From: Pseudorhodobacter wandonensis | Lineage (GTDB): Bacteria > Pseudomonadota > Alphaproteobacteria > Rhodobacterales > Rhodobacteraceae | Direction of reading: 5' to 3' | DNA: 64,000 nucleotides | Assembly: GCF_001202035.1 (NCBI RefSeq) | Contig: NZ_LGHT01000038.1 | Location: forward strand, 1-64,000 | In this document: positions 47,575 to 56,273 of the stretch, in pieces | Layout: every line of letters begins with the position of its first letter | Position numbering within the stretch: the first letter of the stretch is position 1 | The notes under the pieces: generated by a model | Told to the model about the DNA's origin: nothing | The model's database searches: none | What the model saw: the letters and a program-made list of their open reading frames with translations, nothing else | Position numbers and translations under genes: made by a program

Positions 47575-47732
47575 GCCAGAGGACTTAAGCTGAAGGGTCG
47601 GGGCCTGCACCATCGTGGGCCTCGACCAAATCCCGAAATCCATCGGCTATCTGGCGCCAAAGGGGTCTTTGCCACCGTTGCGACCTCTGCCAAAGCCCGC
47701 GCCCAAAAGGCCGGTGCCAAGCAAGGCGACTT

Positions 47733-48149
47733 TTATTCCTCGGTTCCAATGGCCGAAAGTGCGGCGCGGCCGACTTCGACATCCTGATCGCCAGTGCCAG
47801 AACCTACTCCAATAGCGCCAAGCAACTGACCGCCGAACCGTATCGGCAGGCCACCTTTCAGGCCAGTAACATTGCCACCCGTGGCCATACCGATTTCAAG
47901 GCGAACGTGCTCGGGGATCAACGCACTTGGCTTACCGGTTGAGGCAGCCGTCAAAGCCTTGGCCAAAGCGCTTTTGCGGCTGAGAAACTTTGCGCCGGTC
48001 ATGCGGATTTCACCCAGCAGTTGGCCGCTGGCATCAACGATTACGATGCACTGTGGTTGTTGCATGGCTTCGGCCTTTGCCACGGCCGCGCCAAGCATTG
48101 CCAAGACGGCGGAATGGGTCAATTGTGTCGTGTTTGAAAAATATTCCAT
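47733..48149 (-). CDS. GlcG/HbpS family (DUF336) protein
   Basis: This 138-aa protein matches the GlcG/HbpS family: LAMLGAAVAKAEAMQQPQCI, VDASGQLLGEIRMTGAKFLS, and GGLPIRFGGQLLGAIGVGSG. The family binds haem or small ligands and often sits in glycolate or sugar-acid operons; biochemical role is unclear. AGGAG precedes the ATG at 48149. It is divergent from the SMP-30 gene, with an operator at 48180 between. The 158 bp below its stop show no recognisable gene. Confidence 0.88.
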   Translation of the reverse strand: MEYFSNTTQLTHSAVLAMLGAAVAKAEAMQQPQCIVIVDASGQLLGEIRMTGAKFLSRKSALAKALTAASTGKPSALIPEHVRLEIGMATGGNVTGLKGGLPIRFGGQLLGAIGVGSGTGDQDVEVGRAALSAIGTEE

Positions 48150-48179
48150 TTTGGCTCCTGAGGGTTTGACGATGGGGGA

Positions 48180-48193
48180 TGTTATCGATAACT
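48180..48193. promoter_or_regulatory. LacI/GntR-type operator TGTTATCGATAACT
   Basis: A 14-bp near-perfect palindrome, 13 of 14 bases identical to the site at 45529, between the divergent GlcG-like gene (start 48149) and the lactonase gene (start 48222). The same regulator probably controls both promoters. Confidence 0.85.
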
Positions 48194-48221
48194 ATCAATC
48201 ATATCTGAGGGGAGAGCAACC

Positions 48222-49121
48222 ATGTCGTGTTTCGAAATTATAGACCCGGCTTTTGGGACGTTCGTACTTGGAAACGCGCCCGTCAAAAAGCTTGCAACGG
48301 GGTTCGACTGGGTCGAAGGCCCGGTCTGGTTTGGTGATGCACAATGTCTGCTTTTTTCCGACATCCCAAATAACAAAATCATGCGATGGTCCCCCGAGCA
48401 AGGCATCTCTGTTTTCCGCGCGCCATCGAATTATGCCAATGGCCACACCCGTGATCGCCAGGGCCGCTTGATTTCCTGCGAACATGGTACAAGGCGGGTG
48501 ACCCGAACCGAATACGATGGCAGCATCACTGTTATCGCTGACCGATTTAACGGCAAGCCATTGAACTCGCCAAATGATGTGGTGGTCAAATCAGATGGAA
48601 CAATCTGGTTTTCCGATCCGCATTACGGCATCATGACGAATTACGAAGGCTTTGCTGCCGAACAGGAAAACCCCTGTGTCGTCTATCGTGTTACGCCCGA
48701 AACGGCTGCGATCGAGGTAATGATCGATGACATGAACTGCCCCAACGGCCTTGCGTTTTCACCTGACGAAAGCCTGCTCTACGTCGCTGATACCGGTCGG
48801 ATGCATGGCTCTGATCCGCAGCATATCCGGGTTTATGACTGTGCATCTACCGGCAGGCCAAAGGGCGGGCGGGTTTTCCACAAGATAGATCCAGGCGTTG
48901 CCGATGGCATCCGGGTGGATAGTGAAGGCAACCTGTGGTCTTCGGCGGCGGACGGTGTTCATTGCCTGGCCCCTGACGGGCACCTTATGGGCAAGATCCT
49001 TGTGCCGGAACTGGTGTCAAATATCTGCTTTGGCGGCCGCGCAAAACATGAGCTTTATATAACAGCAACGACAAGCCTCTATCGCGTGACGTTGAACCGC
49101 AAGGGAAACCAGACGCCATGA
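48222..49121 (+). CDS. SMP-30/gluconolactonase family protein
   Basis: This 299-aa beta-propeller lactonase has ATGFDWVEGPVWFGDAQCLL (metal-binding Glu), LNSPNDVVVKSDGTIWFSDP and NCPNGLAFSPDESLLYVADT (Asn/Asp metal ligands), then DGIRVDSEGNLWSSAADGVH. It should hydrolyse a sugar lactone (glucono- or idono-lactone) to the acid. GGGGAGAG precedes the ATG at 48222. Its stop overlaps the ATG of the degraded gnd (ATGA). Confidence 0.92.
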   Translation: MSCFEIIDPAFGTFVLGNAPVKKLATGFDWVEGPVWFGDAQCLLFSDIPNNKIMRWSPEQGISVFRAPSNYANGHTRDRQGRLISCEHGTRRVTRTEYDGSITVIADRFNGKPLNSPNDVVVKSDGTIWFSDPHYGIMTNYEGFAAEQENPCVVYRVTPETAAIEVMIDDMNCPNGLAFSPDESLLYVADTGRMHGSDPQHIRVYDCASTGRPKGGRVFHKIDPGVADGIRVDSEGNLWSSAADGVHCLAPDGHLMGKILVPELVSNICFGGRAKHELYITATTSLYRVTLNRKGNQTP

Positions 49122-49738
49122 GTAAGGGTTAGATCGGCCTTATCGGCCTTGGCACCATGCGCTCGGCGCTTGCCCTCAACATCGCCGCCAAGTTTCAGGG
49201 TCAGGCCTGCGCGGATTGGATGGGCGAAGAAGGGGCAGGGCATTTCGTCAAAGCGGTGCATAATGGGCATCGAATATGCAGATATGCAGCTCATCGCGGA
49301 ATCTAACGGGCTGTTGCGCGATGGTTTGGGGCTGGCTGCCCCTGCGATTTCACAGATATTCGCGCAATGGAACAAAGGCGCGCTGCAATCCTACCTGATC
49401 GAGATTGCAAGGAAAGTTGCAGGCACGACCGACGCAGCAACCGGCCAAAAAGGCACGGGCCGTTGGACAGCGATCGAGGCACAACAACTTGCAGCGCTTT
49501 CTTTGCCGACAAGATCAAAGCAAGCCACGATGCGCCGCGGCAGGTGGTGGCGATTGCGGCACAGCATGGTCAACCTGTTCCCGCGCATGCCGCAGCGCTG
49601 GCCTAATTCGACGGTATGCTCACCGCGCGCGGCACGGGAAATATGATCCAAGGTCAACGTGACTTTTTCGGCCTGCACGGTTTTGCGCGTTTGGATGACG
49701 GTACCTCGGGAAACCATGGGCCTTGGGCGCAAGTTTAG
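49118..49738 (+). pseudogene. gnd: 6-phosphogluconate dehydrogenase (decarboxylating), degraded
   Basis: Fragments of Gnd occur in the right order: IGLIGLGTMRSALALNIAAK (N-terminal NADP fold), GHFVKAVHNG then IEYADMQLIAESNGLLRDGL and FAQWNKGALQSYLIEIARKV (catalytic and helical region), and near the end RGTGNMIQGQRDFFGLHGFA with NHGPWAQV. The gene is broken by a TAG at codon 5 (49130), an extra C near 49268, other frame changes, and at least one large internal deletion (about 0.6 kb instead of about 1.4 kb). The start overlaps the lactonase stop, so it was once the second gene of that operon. Confidence 0.93.
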
Positions 49739-50754
49739 CTTGTAGCCGGCCAGACAGTTGTACCGGGGATAAGGCGAAAGCCAACGTCCCGGGTCGGTTG
49801 CACCCGCGTGCCATGAATCCTTGCCAGCACCATTTCCGCTGAAAGCTGGCCAATCCGCAGATGCGGCACCGCAACAGAGGTAAGGCGGTACGGCTGAATA
49901 GATGAAATCGGCAAATCGCCCCAGCCGGCAATGCCGATATCCCCCGGCACGGAAAGCCCGGCGCGCGCGCAATATTCATAGCCGCCAACGGCCATGTTGT
50001 CGTTCTGGTAAAAAATCACTTCGACATCGCTATGCGACGCCAAAAGCTGTTCCGTGCAATAATAGCCAGTGTAAAACCCCGGCACATCCCTGAGCAAAAT
50101 CTGCTTTTCAAGCTGCCCGGAGGCATCGGAAATCGCCTTTGCAAAACCTGCCAGCCGCGCGCTCGCGGCGTTCGCGGTATCATGCGAAGTGCCGGCATAG
50201 CCAAATTTGCGATAGCCGCGACCGGCCAGAAACTGCCCCATCGCATAGCCGCTGTCGAAGTGGTTAAGGCCCACACACATATCCAGCGGGTTAGAGTTGA
50301 AATCCCAGATTTCGACCAGCGGAATACCAGCCCCCCTGAGCATCTGAATCGACCTTTGGCTGTGCGAGCGGCCGGTGATTATTAAACCGGCAGGTTGCCA
50401 GGACAGCACGGTCTCGATCCATTTCTCTTCTTGATCGCGCACATGTTCGGTCATGCCCAGAACTGTCTGATGCCCAAAGGCGCCAAGTTTACGGTCGATA
50501 CCTTCGAGAACCTGCGCAAAAATCTCGTTTCCCAGCTCGGGGATGCTGACGCCGACAAAGGTCGAGCGTTTGTCGCCAGCGAAAACCGTAGCAAGCCGAT
50601 TCGGCAAATAACCAAGTCTTTCAACCTCGGCGATAACCTTCACACGGGTCTGCTCTGAAAAGCCGCCCTCGTCACGCAACACGCGGCTTGCCGTCATTTT
50701 GGAAACGCCTGCGGCCTTGGCAACTTCGGCAAGGCTTATCTTATTGTTTTTCAT
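49735..50754 (-). CDS. LacI family transcriptional regulator (gluconate-repressor-like)
   Basis: This 339-aa regulator has HTH KISLAEVAKAAGVSKMTASR followed by VLRDEGGFSEQTR, hinge LGYLPNRLATVFAG and an effector domain (RSTFVGVSIPELGNEIFAQV ... DNMAVGGYEYCARAGLSVPG). The SKMTASR recognition helix is like E. coli GntR. The gene is divergent from the CUT2 ABC operon, with two GTTAC(CC/GG)GTAAC palindromes in the gap, so it probably represses that operon and itself. Its end overlaps the gnd remnant. Confidence 0.92.
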   Translation of the reverse strand: MKNNKISLAEVAKAAGVSKMTASRVLRDEGGFSEQTRVKVIAEVERLGYLPNRLATVFAGDKRSTFVGVSIPELGNEIFAQVLEGIDRKLGAFGHQTVLGMTEHVRDQEEKWIETVLSWQPAGLIITGRSHSQRSIQMLRGAGIPLVEIWDFNSNPLDMCVGLNHFDSGYAMGQFLAGRGYRKFGYAGTSHDTANAASARLAGFAKAISDASGQLEKQILLRDVPGFYTGYYCTEQLLASHSDVEVIFYQNDNMAVGGYEYCARAGLSVPGDIGIAGWGDLPISSIQPYRLTSVAVPHLRIGQLSAEMVLARIHGTRVQPTRDVGFRLIPGTTVWPATS

Positions 50755-50782
50755 AGGTTTAACCGCTTTTTCACTGACCTAC

Positions 50783-50794
50783 GTTACCCGTAAC
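50783..50794. promoter_or_regulatory. Operator GTTACCCGTAAC
   Basis: A near-palindrome 29 bp upstream of the LacI start. It resembles the known E. coli GntR operator consensus (TGTTACC.GTAACA type). Confidence 0.8.
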
Positions 50795-50838
50795 TTTTTT
50801 GTTGACTTAGCCGTTGTTCCGACAAATGATAGTGAAAA

Positions 50839-50850
50839 GTTACGGGTAAC
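50839..50850. promoter_or_regulatory. Operator GTTACGGGTAAC
   Basis: The reverse complement of the site at 50783, with centres 56 bp apart. It lies 50 bp upstream of the GTG start of the ABC ATPase gene. Paired sites allow looping by a tetrameric repressor or separate control of the two divergent promoters. Confidence 0.8.
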
Positions 50851-50899
50851 TCAAGTCACGTTGAGGAGCGTGGAGTGCCTGTCGAGGGAGGAGAACGCT

Positions 50900-52405
50900 G
50901 TGCTTGATGCAGCCCAAAAGAACCTGTTTTTTGACGGGATAAAAAAGCAATTTGGTGGAACCTACGCCCTGCGTGATGTCTCGCTTAACATCGAGCGGGG
51001 TGAAATTGTTGCGCTTCTTGGCGAGAATGGTGCGGGGAAATCCACACTGATCAAAATCCTCGGCGGCATTCATAAGGCTGACGAGGGCCGCGTCCTGATC
51101 GATGGTACGCCCTATGAGCACCGCCCCGGCGGCTTTGGTGAGCGGCAATCCGTGGCCTTTATCCACCAGGATCTGGGCATGATCGAATGGATGACCGTCG
51201 CGGAAAATATCGCCCTCGCGCTTGGCTTTGCGCGCAAACGCAAGCTGATCGATTGGCCCGAGGTCGAAAGTTTTGCCGCCAAGGCGCTGGCCAAGGTTGG
51301 CTGCGATTTTGACCCTTCGACACGGGTGCAGGATCTTTCACGTACCGAGAAATCACTTGTAGCAATTGCGCGGGCGCTGGCAGTTGATTGCGATTTTCTG
51401 GTGCTGGATGAGCCCACAGCCTCTTTGCCCGCAGATGAGGTCGAGCGGTTGTTCGAGGCGTTGCGACCGCTGAAGGCACAGGGCGTTGGCATGATTTATG
51501 TCTCGCACCGGCTTGATGAGATCTTTCGCATTGCAGACCGTGTTGCGGTGCTTCGCGATGGCGAACTGGTGGGCCTGCGCGCCATCGACCACACCACGCC
51601 CGAGGAATTGGTCTATATGATTGTTGGGCGCAAAACCCGGCAGGTGATCAAGACGACCTCGGCACTTGGCGCGCCTGTTCTTTCAGTGCGGGATATGACG
51701 CTGGATGTCGCGGGGCCGGTCAGCTTTGATTTGCACCGCAATGAAATGCTGGGGCTGGTAGGTCTGCGCGGTGCCGGGCATGAGGCAGTTTCGCGCGCGC
51801 TGTTTGGTGATTGGGCGTTCGAAGGGCAGGTGACGTTAAATGATGCCGCGCCGGATCTGCGCACCCCCCAAACTGCGCTTCTTTCGGGCATCGGGCTTGT
51901 CGCCCGTGATCGCACCGAAGAATCCGTCGCAATGTCCCTGACAATTCGCGAAAACACCTTTCTGAATCCCAACACCATGGGGCGCAAAATCCTGTCCTTC
52001 ATGCGGCCAAAGACGGAAACCAAGCTGGCGCATGCGATCGGTGAAGGCGTGGCACTTTCGCCGAACGATCAGAGCATGACCATTGAATCGCTTTCCGGCG
52101 GCAATCAGCAAAAGGTGGTCATCGGCCGCTGGCTTGCGACAAAGCGCAAACTGTTGATCTGCGAAGACCCCACGGCCGGTGTCGATGTTGGCGCCAAAGC
52201 CGAAATCTATGCCCTGCTGAACCGCGCGATGGAGCAAGGCGTCGGCATCATCATTGTCTCGACCGACTTTGAAGAAGTCGCCGCCGTCTGTCACCGCGCC
52301 ATTGTTTTTAGCCAAGGCAAGATTGCGGGGCAATTGTCAGGGGCCGAATTGACCACCGAAAACCTTATTCAGGCGGCCTCCGCCGGTAACGCGACAGCGC
52401 ACTAA
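50900..52405 (+). CDS. Sugar ABC transporter ATP-binding protein (RbsA/XylG type, CUT2)
   Basis: This 501-aa tandem ATPase has a first domain with GENGAGKSTLIKILGG and LVLDEPTASLPADE. The second has the degenerate Walker A typical of this class (GLRGAGHEAVSRAL), signature LSGGNQQKVVIGRWL and LICEDPTAGVDVGAK. I chose the GTG at 50900 because GGGAGGAG lies just upstream; the longer frame is a shadow of the operator region. First gene of the CUT2 operon. Confidence 0.94.
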   Translation: MLDAAQKNLFFDGIKKQFGGTYALRDVSLNIERGEIVALLGENGAGKSTLIKILGGIHKADEGRVLIDGTPYEHRPGGFGERQSVAFIHQDLGMIEWMTVAENIALALGFARKRKLIDWPEVESFAAKALAKVGCDFDPSTRVQDLSRTEKSLVAIARALAVDCDFLVLDEPTASLPADEVERLFEALRPLKAQGVGMIYVSHRLDEIFRIADRVAVLRDGELVGLRAIDHTTPEELVYMIVGRKTRQVIKTTSALGAPVLSVRDMTLDVAGPVSFDLHRNEMLGLVGLRGAGHEAVSRALFGDWAFEGQVTLNDAAPDLRTPQTALLSGIGLVARDRTEESVAMSLTIRENTFLNPNTMGRKILSFMRPKTETKLAHAIGEGVALSPNDQSMTIESLSGGNQQKVVIGRWLATKRKLLICEDPTAGVDVGAKAEIYALLNRAMEQGVGIIIVSTDFEEVAAVCHRAIVFSQGKIAGQLSGAELTTENLIQAASAGNATAH

Positions 52406-52417
52406 AGGAAAACGACA

Positions 52418-53458
52418 ATGCAATCATTGAAATCAAACGCTTTGGAGCCCACCAAGGCAGAGCTGAAAGGCGCTGATCGGTTCACTCGGTTTTTACGGTT
52501 TTTGCCGGTTTATGGTTTGGTGATCCTGACAGGCGCGTTGATCGTGCTGTTCTCGATTTTATTGCCCAACACCTTTCCGACAATGCTGAACCTGCGCGCC
52601 ATTGTGTCTGACAAGGCGATTATCGCCTTGCTGTCGCTGGGGGCTATGATCCCTATGGCAGCTGGGCGGATAGACCTGACGGTGGGCTATGGCATCGTGC
52701 TTTGGCATATCCTTGCCATTTCGTTGCAAACCATGATGGGCGTGCCATGGCCGCTTGCTGTGGTGATTGTGCTTTGCCTTGGCGTGTTTACCGGCCTTTT
52801 GAATGGTTGGCTCGTCGAAGTTGCGCAGATCGACAGCTTTATTGCGACACTGGGAACCGGCACTGTGCTTTATGCGCTTGCGCTTTGGCACACTGGCGGG
52901 CGGCAAATGGTCGGCCTGTTGCCCGATGGTTTTCTGGCCATCAACGGCACCTTTGTTTTCGGCCTGCCGATTACCGGATTCTATCTAATCGCGATTACCG
53001 TCATCATGTGGGTCGTGCTCGAATACACGCCGATTGGCCGCTATCTTTACGCCATCGGCGCGAACCAGAAAGCGGCGCAGCTGAACGGCATTCCGACACG
53101 GAAATTCGTCATTGGCGCCTTTATGTCTTCGGGCTTTCTGACCGCCTTGGCCGGCGTCATCCTTGCATCGAAACTTCGGATTGGTCAGGCCAGCGTCGGG
53201 TTGGAGTTTCTGCTGCCGGCGCTTGTCGGGGCGTTTCTGGGCTCAACCACGATCAAACCGGGGCGGGTTAACGTTTGGGGCACGATTATTGGCGTGGCAA
53301 TTCTGGCCGTCGGGATTTCGGGCATCCAGCAATTCGGGGGCTCTTTCTGGGTCGAGCCACTCTTTAACGGGGTCACCCTGCTGATCGCAATCGGCATCGC
53401 CGGTTATGCGCAACGGCGCAAGGGTGCCGATAAGAAAAGACCAAAAGCAAAAGCATAA
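52418..53458 (+). CDS. Sugar ABC transporter permease (RbsC/XylH type, CUT2)
   Basis: This 346-aa inner-membrane permease has eight to ten helices (LPVYGLVILTGALIVLFSIL first) and the family motifs GRIDLTVGYGIVLWHILAIS, NGWLVEVAQIDSFIATLGTG and YAIGANQKAAQLNGIPTRKF. It starts 12 nt after the ATPase stop and is followed 12 nt later by the binding-protein gene. Confidence 0.94.
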   Translation: MQSLKSNALEPTKAELKGADRFTRFLRFLPVYGLVILTGALIVLFSILLPNTFPTMLNLRAIVSDKAIIALLSLGAMIPMAAGRIDLTVGYGIVLWHILAISLQTMMGVPWPLAVVIVLCLGVFTGLLNGWLVEVAQIDSFIATLGTGTVLYALALWHTGGRQMVGLLPDGFLAINGTFVFGLPITGFYLIAITVIMWVVLEYTPIGRYLYAIGANQKAAQLNGIPTRKFVIGAFMSSGFLTALAGVILASKLRIGQASVGLEFLLPALVGAFLGSTTIKPGRVNVWGTIIGVAILAVGISGIQQFGGSFWVEPLFNGVTLLIAIGIAGYAQRRKGADKKRPKAKA

Positions 53459-53470
53459 TGGGAGGAAACC

Positions 53471-54523
53471 ATGCTGAAGCGTACACTGATCAAAACGATG
53501 CTGGCGACAACAGTGCTGGCCGGACTGGGAATGACGGCGGCATTTGCCGAGACAGCCTTTGATGGGCCAACCACTGGGCCGGTCGCGGCCGAGGGCAAAT
53601 CCATTGTGGTGCTTGCCGCCGACCTGAAAAATGGCGGTATCCTTGGTGTGACCAACGGCGTCGAGGAAGCCGCGGCCAAGATCGGCTGGCAGGTTCGGGT
53701 ACTGGATGGCGCGGGTTCGGTGCAGGGCCGCACCGCAGCCATTGGTCAGGCCTTGGCGCTTAAGCCCGATGGTATCATCATCAACGGCTTTGACGCGACC
53801 GAGCAGCAAGCCGCCCTTGAAGGCGTTGCCGCAGCAAAAATTCCGATGGTGTCTTGGCATTCCGGGCCAAAGATCGGTTGTGACGCGCCGGGTGGTATTT
53901 TTGCAAACGTCTCGACTGACGCAATGCAGGTCTCGGAAGTGGCTGCAAAATGGGCGCTGGAAGACGGCGCAGGCAAGCCGGGCGTCGTGATTTTCACCGA
54001 CTCGACCTATCAGATCGCCATCGACAAAGCTGACCGGATCAAAGCCACAATCGAGGCAGGGGGCGGCACTGTTCTGGAATACGTCGATACTCCAATCGCG
54101 GAAACCTCGACCCGCATGGGCCCGCTGACCACCAACCTGTTGCAAAAGTATGGCGCAAGCTGGACCCATGCTTTGGCGATCAATGACCTGTATTTCGACT
54201 TCATGGGCCCGGCCCTTGCTGCGGCTGGTATCGCAGGTGACGGCGCGCCATTGGCAGGTTCTGCAGGCGATGGTTCCGAGGCCGCATTCCAGCGCATCCG
54301 CGGCGGTCAATATCAGGCGATTACGGTGGCCGAGCCTTTGAACCTACAAGGCTGGCAGCTTGTGGATGAGCTGAACCGCGCTGTCTCGGGTGCTGCCTGC
54401 TCGGGCTATGTCACGGCGCCGGCTTTGGTAACCAAAGAGGGTCTGGCCAAAATGGGCGACAGCAACGCATTCGACCCTGACTCGCCTTACCGTGAATCCT
54501 ACGCCGCTATTTGGGGCAAGTAA
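53471..54523 (+). CDS. Sugar ABC transporter substrate-binding protein (CUT2)
   Basis: This 350-aa periplasmic protein has a signal peptide (MLKRTLIKTMLATTVLAGLG ... AFA-ETAFD) and a ribose-binding-type fold (KSIVVLAADLKNGGILGVTN; AIGQALALKPDGIIINGFDA). GGAGG precedes the ATG at 53471. The ligand is not readable; context and the GntR-like repressor suggest a sugar acid or related sugar. Confidence 0.94.
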   Translation: MLKRTLIKTMLATTVLAGLGMTAAFAETAFDGPTTGPVAAEGKSIVVLAADLKNGGILGVTNGVEEAAAKIGWQVRVLDGAGSVQGRTAAIGQALALKPDGIIINGFDATEQQAALEGVAAAKIPMVSWHSGPKIGCDAPGGIFANVSTDAMQVSEVAAKWALEDGAGKPGVVIFTDSTYQIAIDKADRIKATIEAGGGTVLEYVDTPIAETSTRMGPLTTNLLQKYGASWTHALAINDLYFDFMGPALAAAGIAGDGAPLAGSAGDGSEAAFQRIRGGQYQAITVAEPLNLQGWQLVDELNRAVSGAACSGYVTAPALVTKEGLAKMGDSNAFDPDSPYRESYAAIWGK

Positions 54524-54535
54524 CAAAGCCAATTC

Positions 54536-54570
54536 CATGGGCGCCGCGACGTCTTGCGGCGCTCATGGCA
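54536..54570 (+). terminator. Hairpin after the CUT2 operon
   Basis: CCATG.GCGCCGC pairs with GCGGCGC..CATGG around a short loop, 13 nt past the binding-protein stop. No T-run follows, so it may be a stabilising or Rho-assisted hairpin. The rest of 54571-54725 shows no gene. Confidence 0.5.
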
Positions 54571-54725
54571 CCATTCAAGTGATGCGCCATGGCAGATGAC
54601 CCAGATCGCGCATCGCGCTGGGCAAAGCCGGTGTGGTGCAACCTTGGCCTTGCGTGCGCGTTCGGCAAAACTGGGCTGCAGTGCCCAAAGCGACTTGCCA
54701 ATGAACAACAGCAAGCCCAACGTTA

Positions 54726-55325
54726 CTAAACGGTCGGGCGTTGCGCCATTCGCGCCACCTTTGCATGGCACGGGCAGCCCGTCATATGGTCGTTCACCAT
54801 TCCCGTGGCCTGCATGAAGGCATAGACGATGGTGGGCCCGCAAAACGTAAAACCGGCCTTTTTCAGATCCTTTGAAATCCGGGTTGAAAGCGGTGTAAAG
54901 CCCGGCACATCGGCCATAGTCTGCATTTGGTTTTGCAGGGGCGCACCATCGACATAGGCCCAAAGCCAATTCGAAAACCCTACATCGTTTTCAATTTTCA
55001 AATAGGCTCGCGCCGATTTTATGGTGCCTTCAATCTTGCCGCGATGCCGCACGATACCGGGGTTTGCAAGCAGGCGAAGCACGTCTTCCTCGCCCCATTC
55101 AGCAATGATTTCAGGGCGAAACCCCGCAAACGCCTCGCGAAACGCCTCGCGTTTCTTAAGGATCGTAATCCAGGATAACCCCGCCTGAAAGCCATCCAGG
55201 ATCAGCTTTTCCCAGAGCGCTCGGCTGTCCCATTCGGGCACTCCCCATTCGGTGTCATGGTAGGCGATATACATCGGGTCGGTGCCGGGCCAGGTGCAGG
55301 TCGTCATCAAATTGCTTTCTGTCAT
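54726..55325 (-). CDS. tag: DNA-3-methyladenine glycosylase I
   Basis: This 199-aa base-excision enzyme removes 3-methyladenine. CTWPGTDPMYIAYHDTEWGV supplies zinc ligands Cys and His near the N-terminus, and HMTGCPCH supplies the C-terminal ones; the helix-hairpin-helix core includes FQAGLSWITILKKREAFREA. An internal ATG at 55307 (MTTCTWPG) may be the true start, since most Tag proteins have only a few residues before the first Cys. Confidence 0.95.
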   Translation of the reverse strand: MTESNLMTTCTWPGTDPMYIAYHDTEWGVPEWDSRALWEKLILDGFQAGLSWITILKKREAFREAFAGFRPEIIAEWGEEDVLRLLANPGIVRHRGKIEGTIKSARAYLKIENDVGFSNWLWAYVDGAPLQNQMQTMADVPGFTPLSTRISKDLKKAGFTFCGPTIVYAFMQATGMVNDHMTGCPCHAKVARMAQRPTV

Positions 55326-55442
55326 GGACGCAAAAGTGCCTAAAATTGGAACATACTGGGAAACTTTACCAGTCCTTTACGTCGATTGGCGCAAGATAGT
55401 GCAACGGTTAGGGGGCGTCCCCATCAATCGCAGGGGCAAAAT

Positions 55443-56273
55443 ATGGTATTTCTTAATCGGATTGAGCGACAAATGGGGGATGAAAGCCCCTTGTCGGCGG
55501 TTATCAAAGCGCGTGACGGCGAAACAATCGCAATGGTGCGGCAAGCGATTCAAGAAAGGCGCATGCGGCTTGCCTATCAGCCGGTGGTCGTAGGGGTAGA
55601 CCCGTCAAGGATCGCTTTCCATGAAGGGCTGATGCGGGTGATAGACCCGATGGGGCGGGTGATTCCGGCAAAGGACTTTATCGATGCAATCGAAACAGAT
55701 GAACTGGGCCGCCAGATTGATTGCTTGGCATTGGACATAGGCCTAACCACCTTGGCGCGCTTTCCGCAGGTGCGTGTTTCGATCAATATGTCGGCACGGT
55801 CCGTCGGCTATCCGCGTTGGATGAAAATACTGCGCAAAGGGCTGGCAACGGACAAAACAATCGCAGAACGGCTGATTCTTGAAATCACGGAAAGCTCGGC
55901 CATGATGGTGCCAGAGCTGGTGATCGCATTTATGGATGACCTGCAGGCACAAGGCGTCTCTTTCGCGCTCGATGATTTCGGGGCAGGCAACACCGCCTTT
56001 CGCTACTTCCGGGATTTCCTGTTTGATGTGGTCAAGATTGACGGGCAATTCATCCGCAACATTGATCGCGACCCCGATAATCAGGCGCTGACGCGTGCAC
56101 TGATGTCGATCGGGCAGCATTTTGACATGCTGACGGTCGCAGAATCTGTGGAAACACAGCAAGAGGCCGAGTGGTTGCAGGCCATAGGCATCGATTGCAT
56201 GCAGGGCTATGCCTTTGGCGCGCCGACATTTCGCCCTTCTTGGGTCGAAAACCGCAAGCCCCCCCCCCCCTGA
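55443..56273 (+). CDS. EAL domain protein (c-di-GMP phosphodiesterase-like)
   Basis: This 276-aa protein is a stand-alone EAL domain: RLAYQPVVVGVDPSRIAFHE with GLMRV in place of EALLR, SINMSARS, LILEITESSAMM, LDDFGAGNTAF, and VKIDGQFIRN with AESVE. The catalytic Glu/Asp set looks mostly intact, though EAL is read as EGL. No sensor or membrane segment is present. The gene ends in a C12 tract encoding four prolines just before TGA. ATG 55443 follows AGGGG. Confidence 0.85.
   Translation: MVFLNRIERQMGDESPLSAVIKARDGETIAMVRQAIQERRMRLAYQPVVVGVDPSRIAFHEGLMRVIDPMGRVIPAKDFIDAIETDELGRQIDCLALDIGLTTLARFPQVRVSINMSARSVGYPRWMKILRKGLATDKTIAERLILEITESSAMMVPELVIAFMDDLQAQGVSFALDDFGAGNTAFRYFRDFLFDVVKIDGQFIRNIDRDPDNQALTRALMSIGQHFDMLTVAESVETQQEAEWLQAIGIDCMQGYAFGAPTFRPSWVENRKPPPP
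56259..56270 (+). repeat. Poly-C tract (C12) at the end of the EAL gene
   Basis: Twelve consecutive C residues directly precede the TGA of the EAL-domain gene. A gain of one C would read through into a hydrophobic extension (LIPSAASILLQLTVPISLIF then VWAGLSH). A loss of one C gives a different 19-residue polar tail. Confidence 0.9.

Noticed and set aside
47575-47732. Possible gene remnant below idnD
   Set aside because: Frames are open, but none gives a family I recognise, so I leave it as unexplained spacer.
54571-54725. Small minus-strand frame with a hydrophobic start (LLLFIGKSLWAL)
   Set aside because: No proper start codon context or SD and no family pattern.
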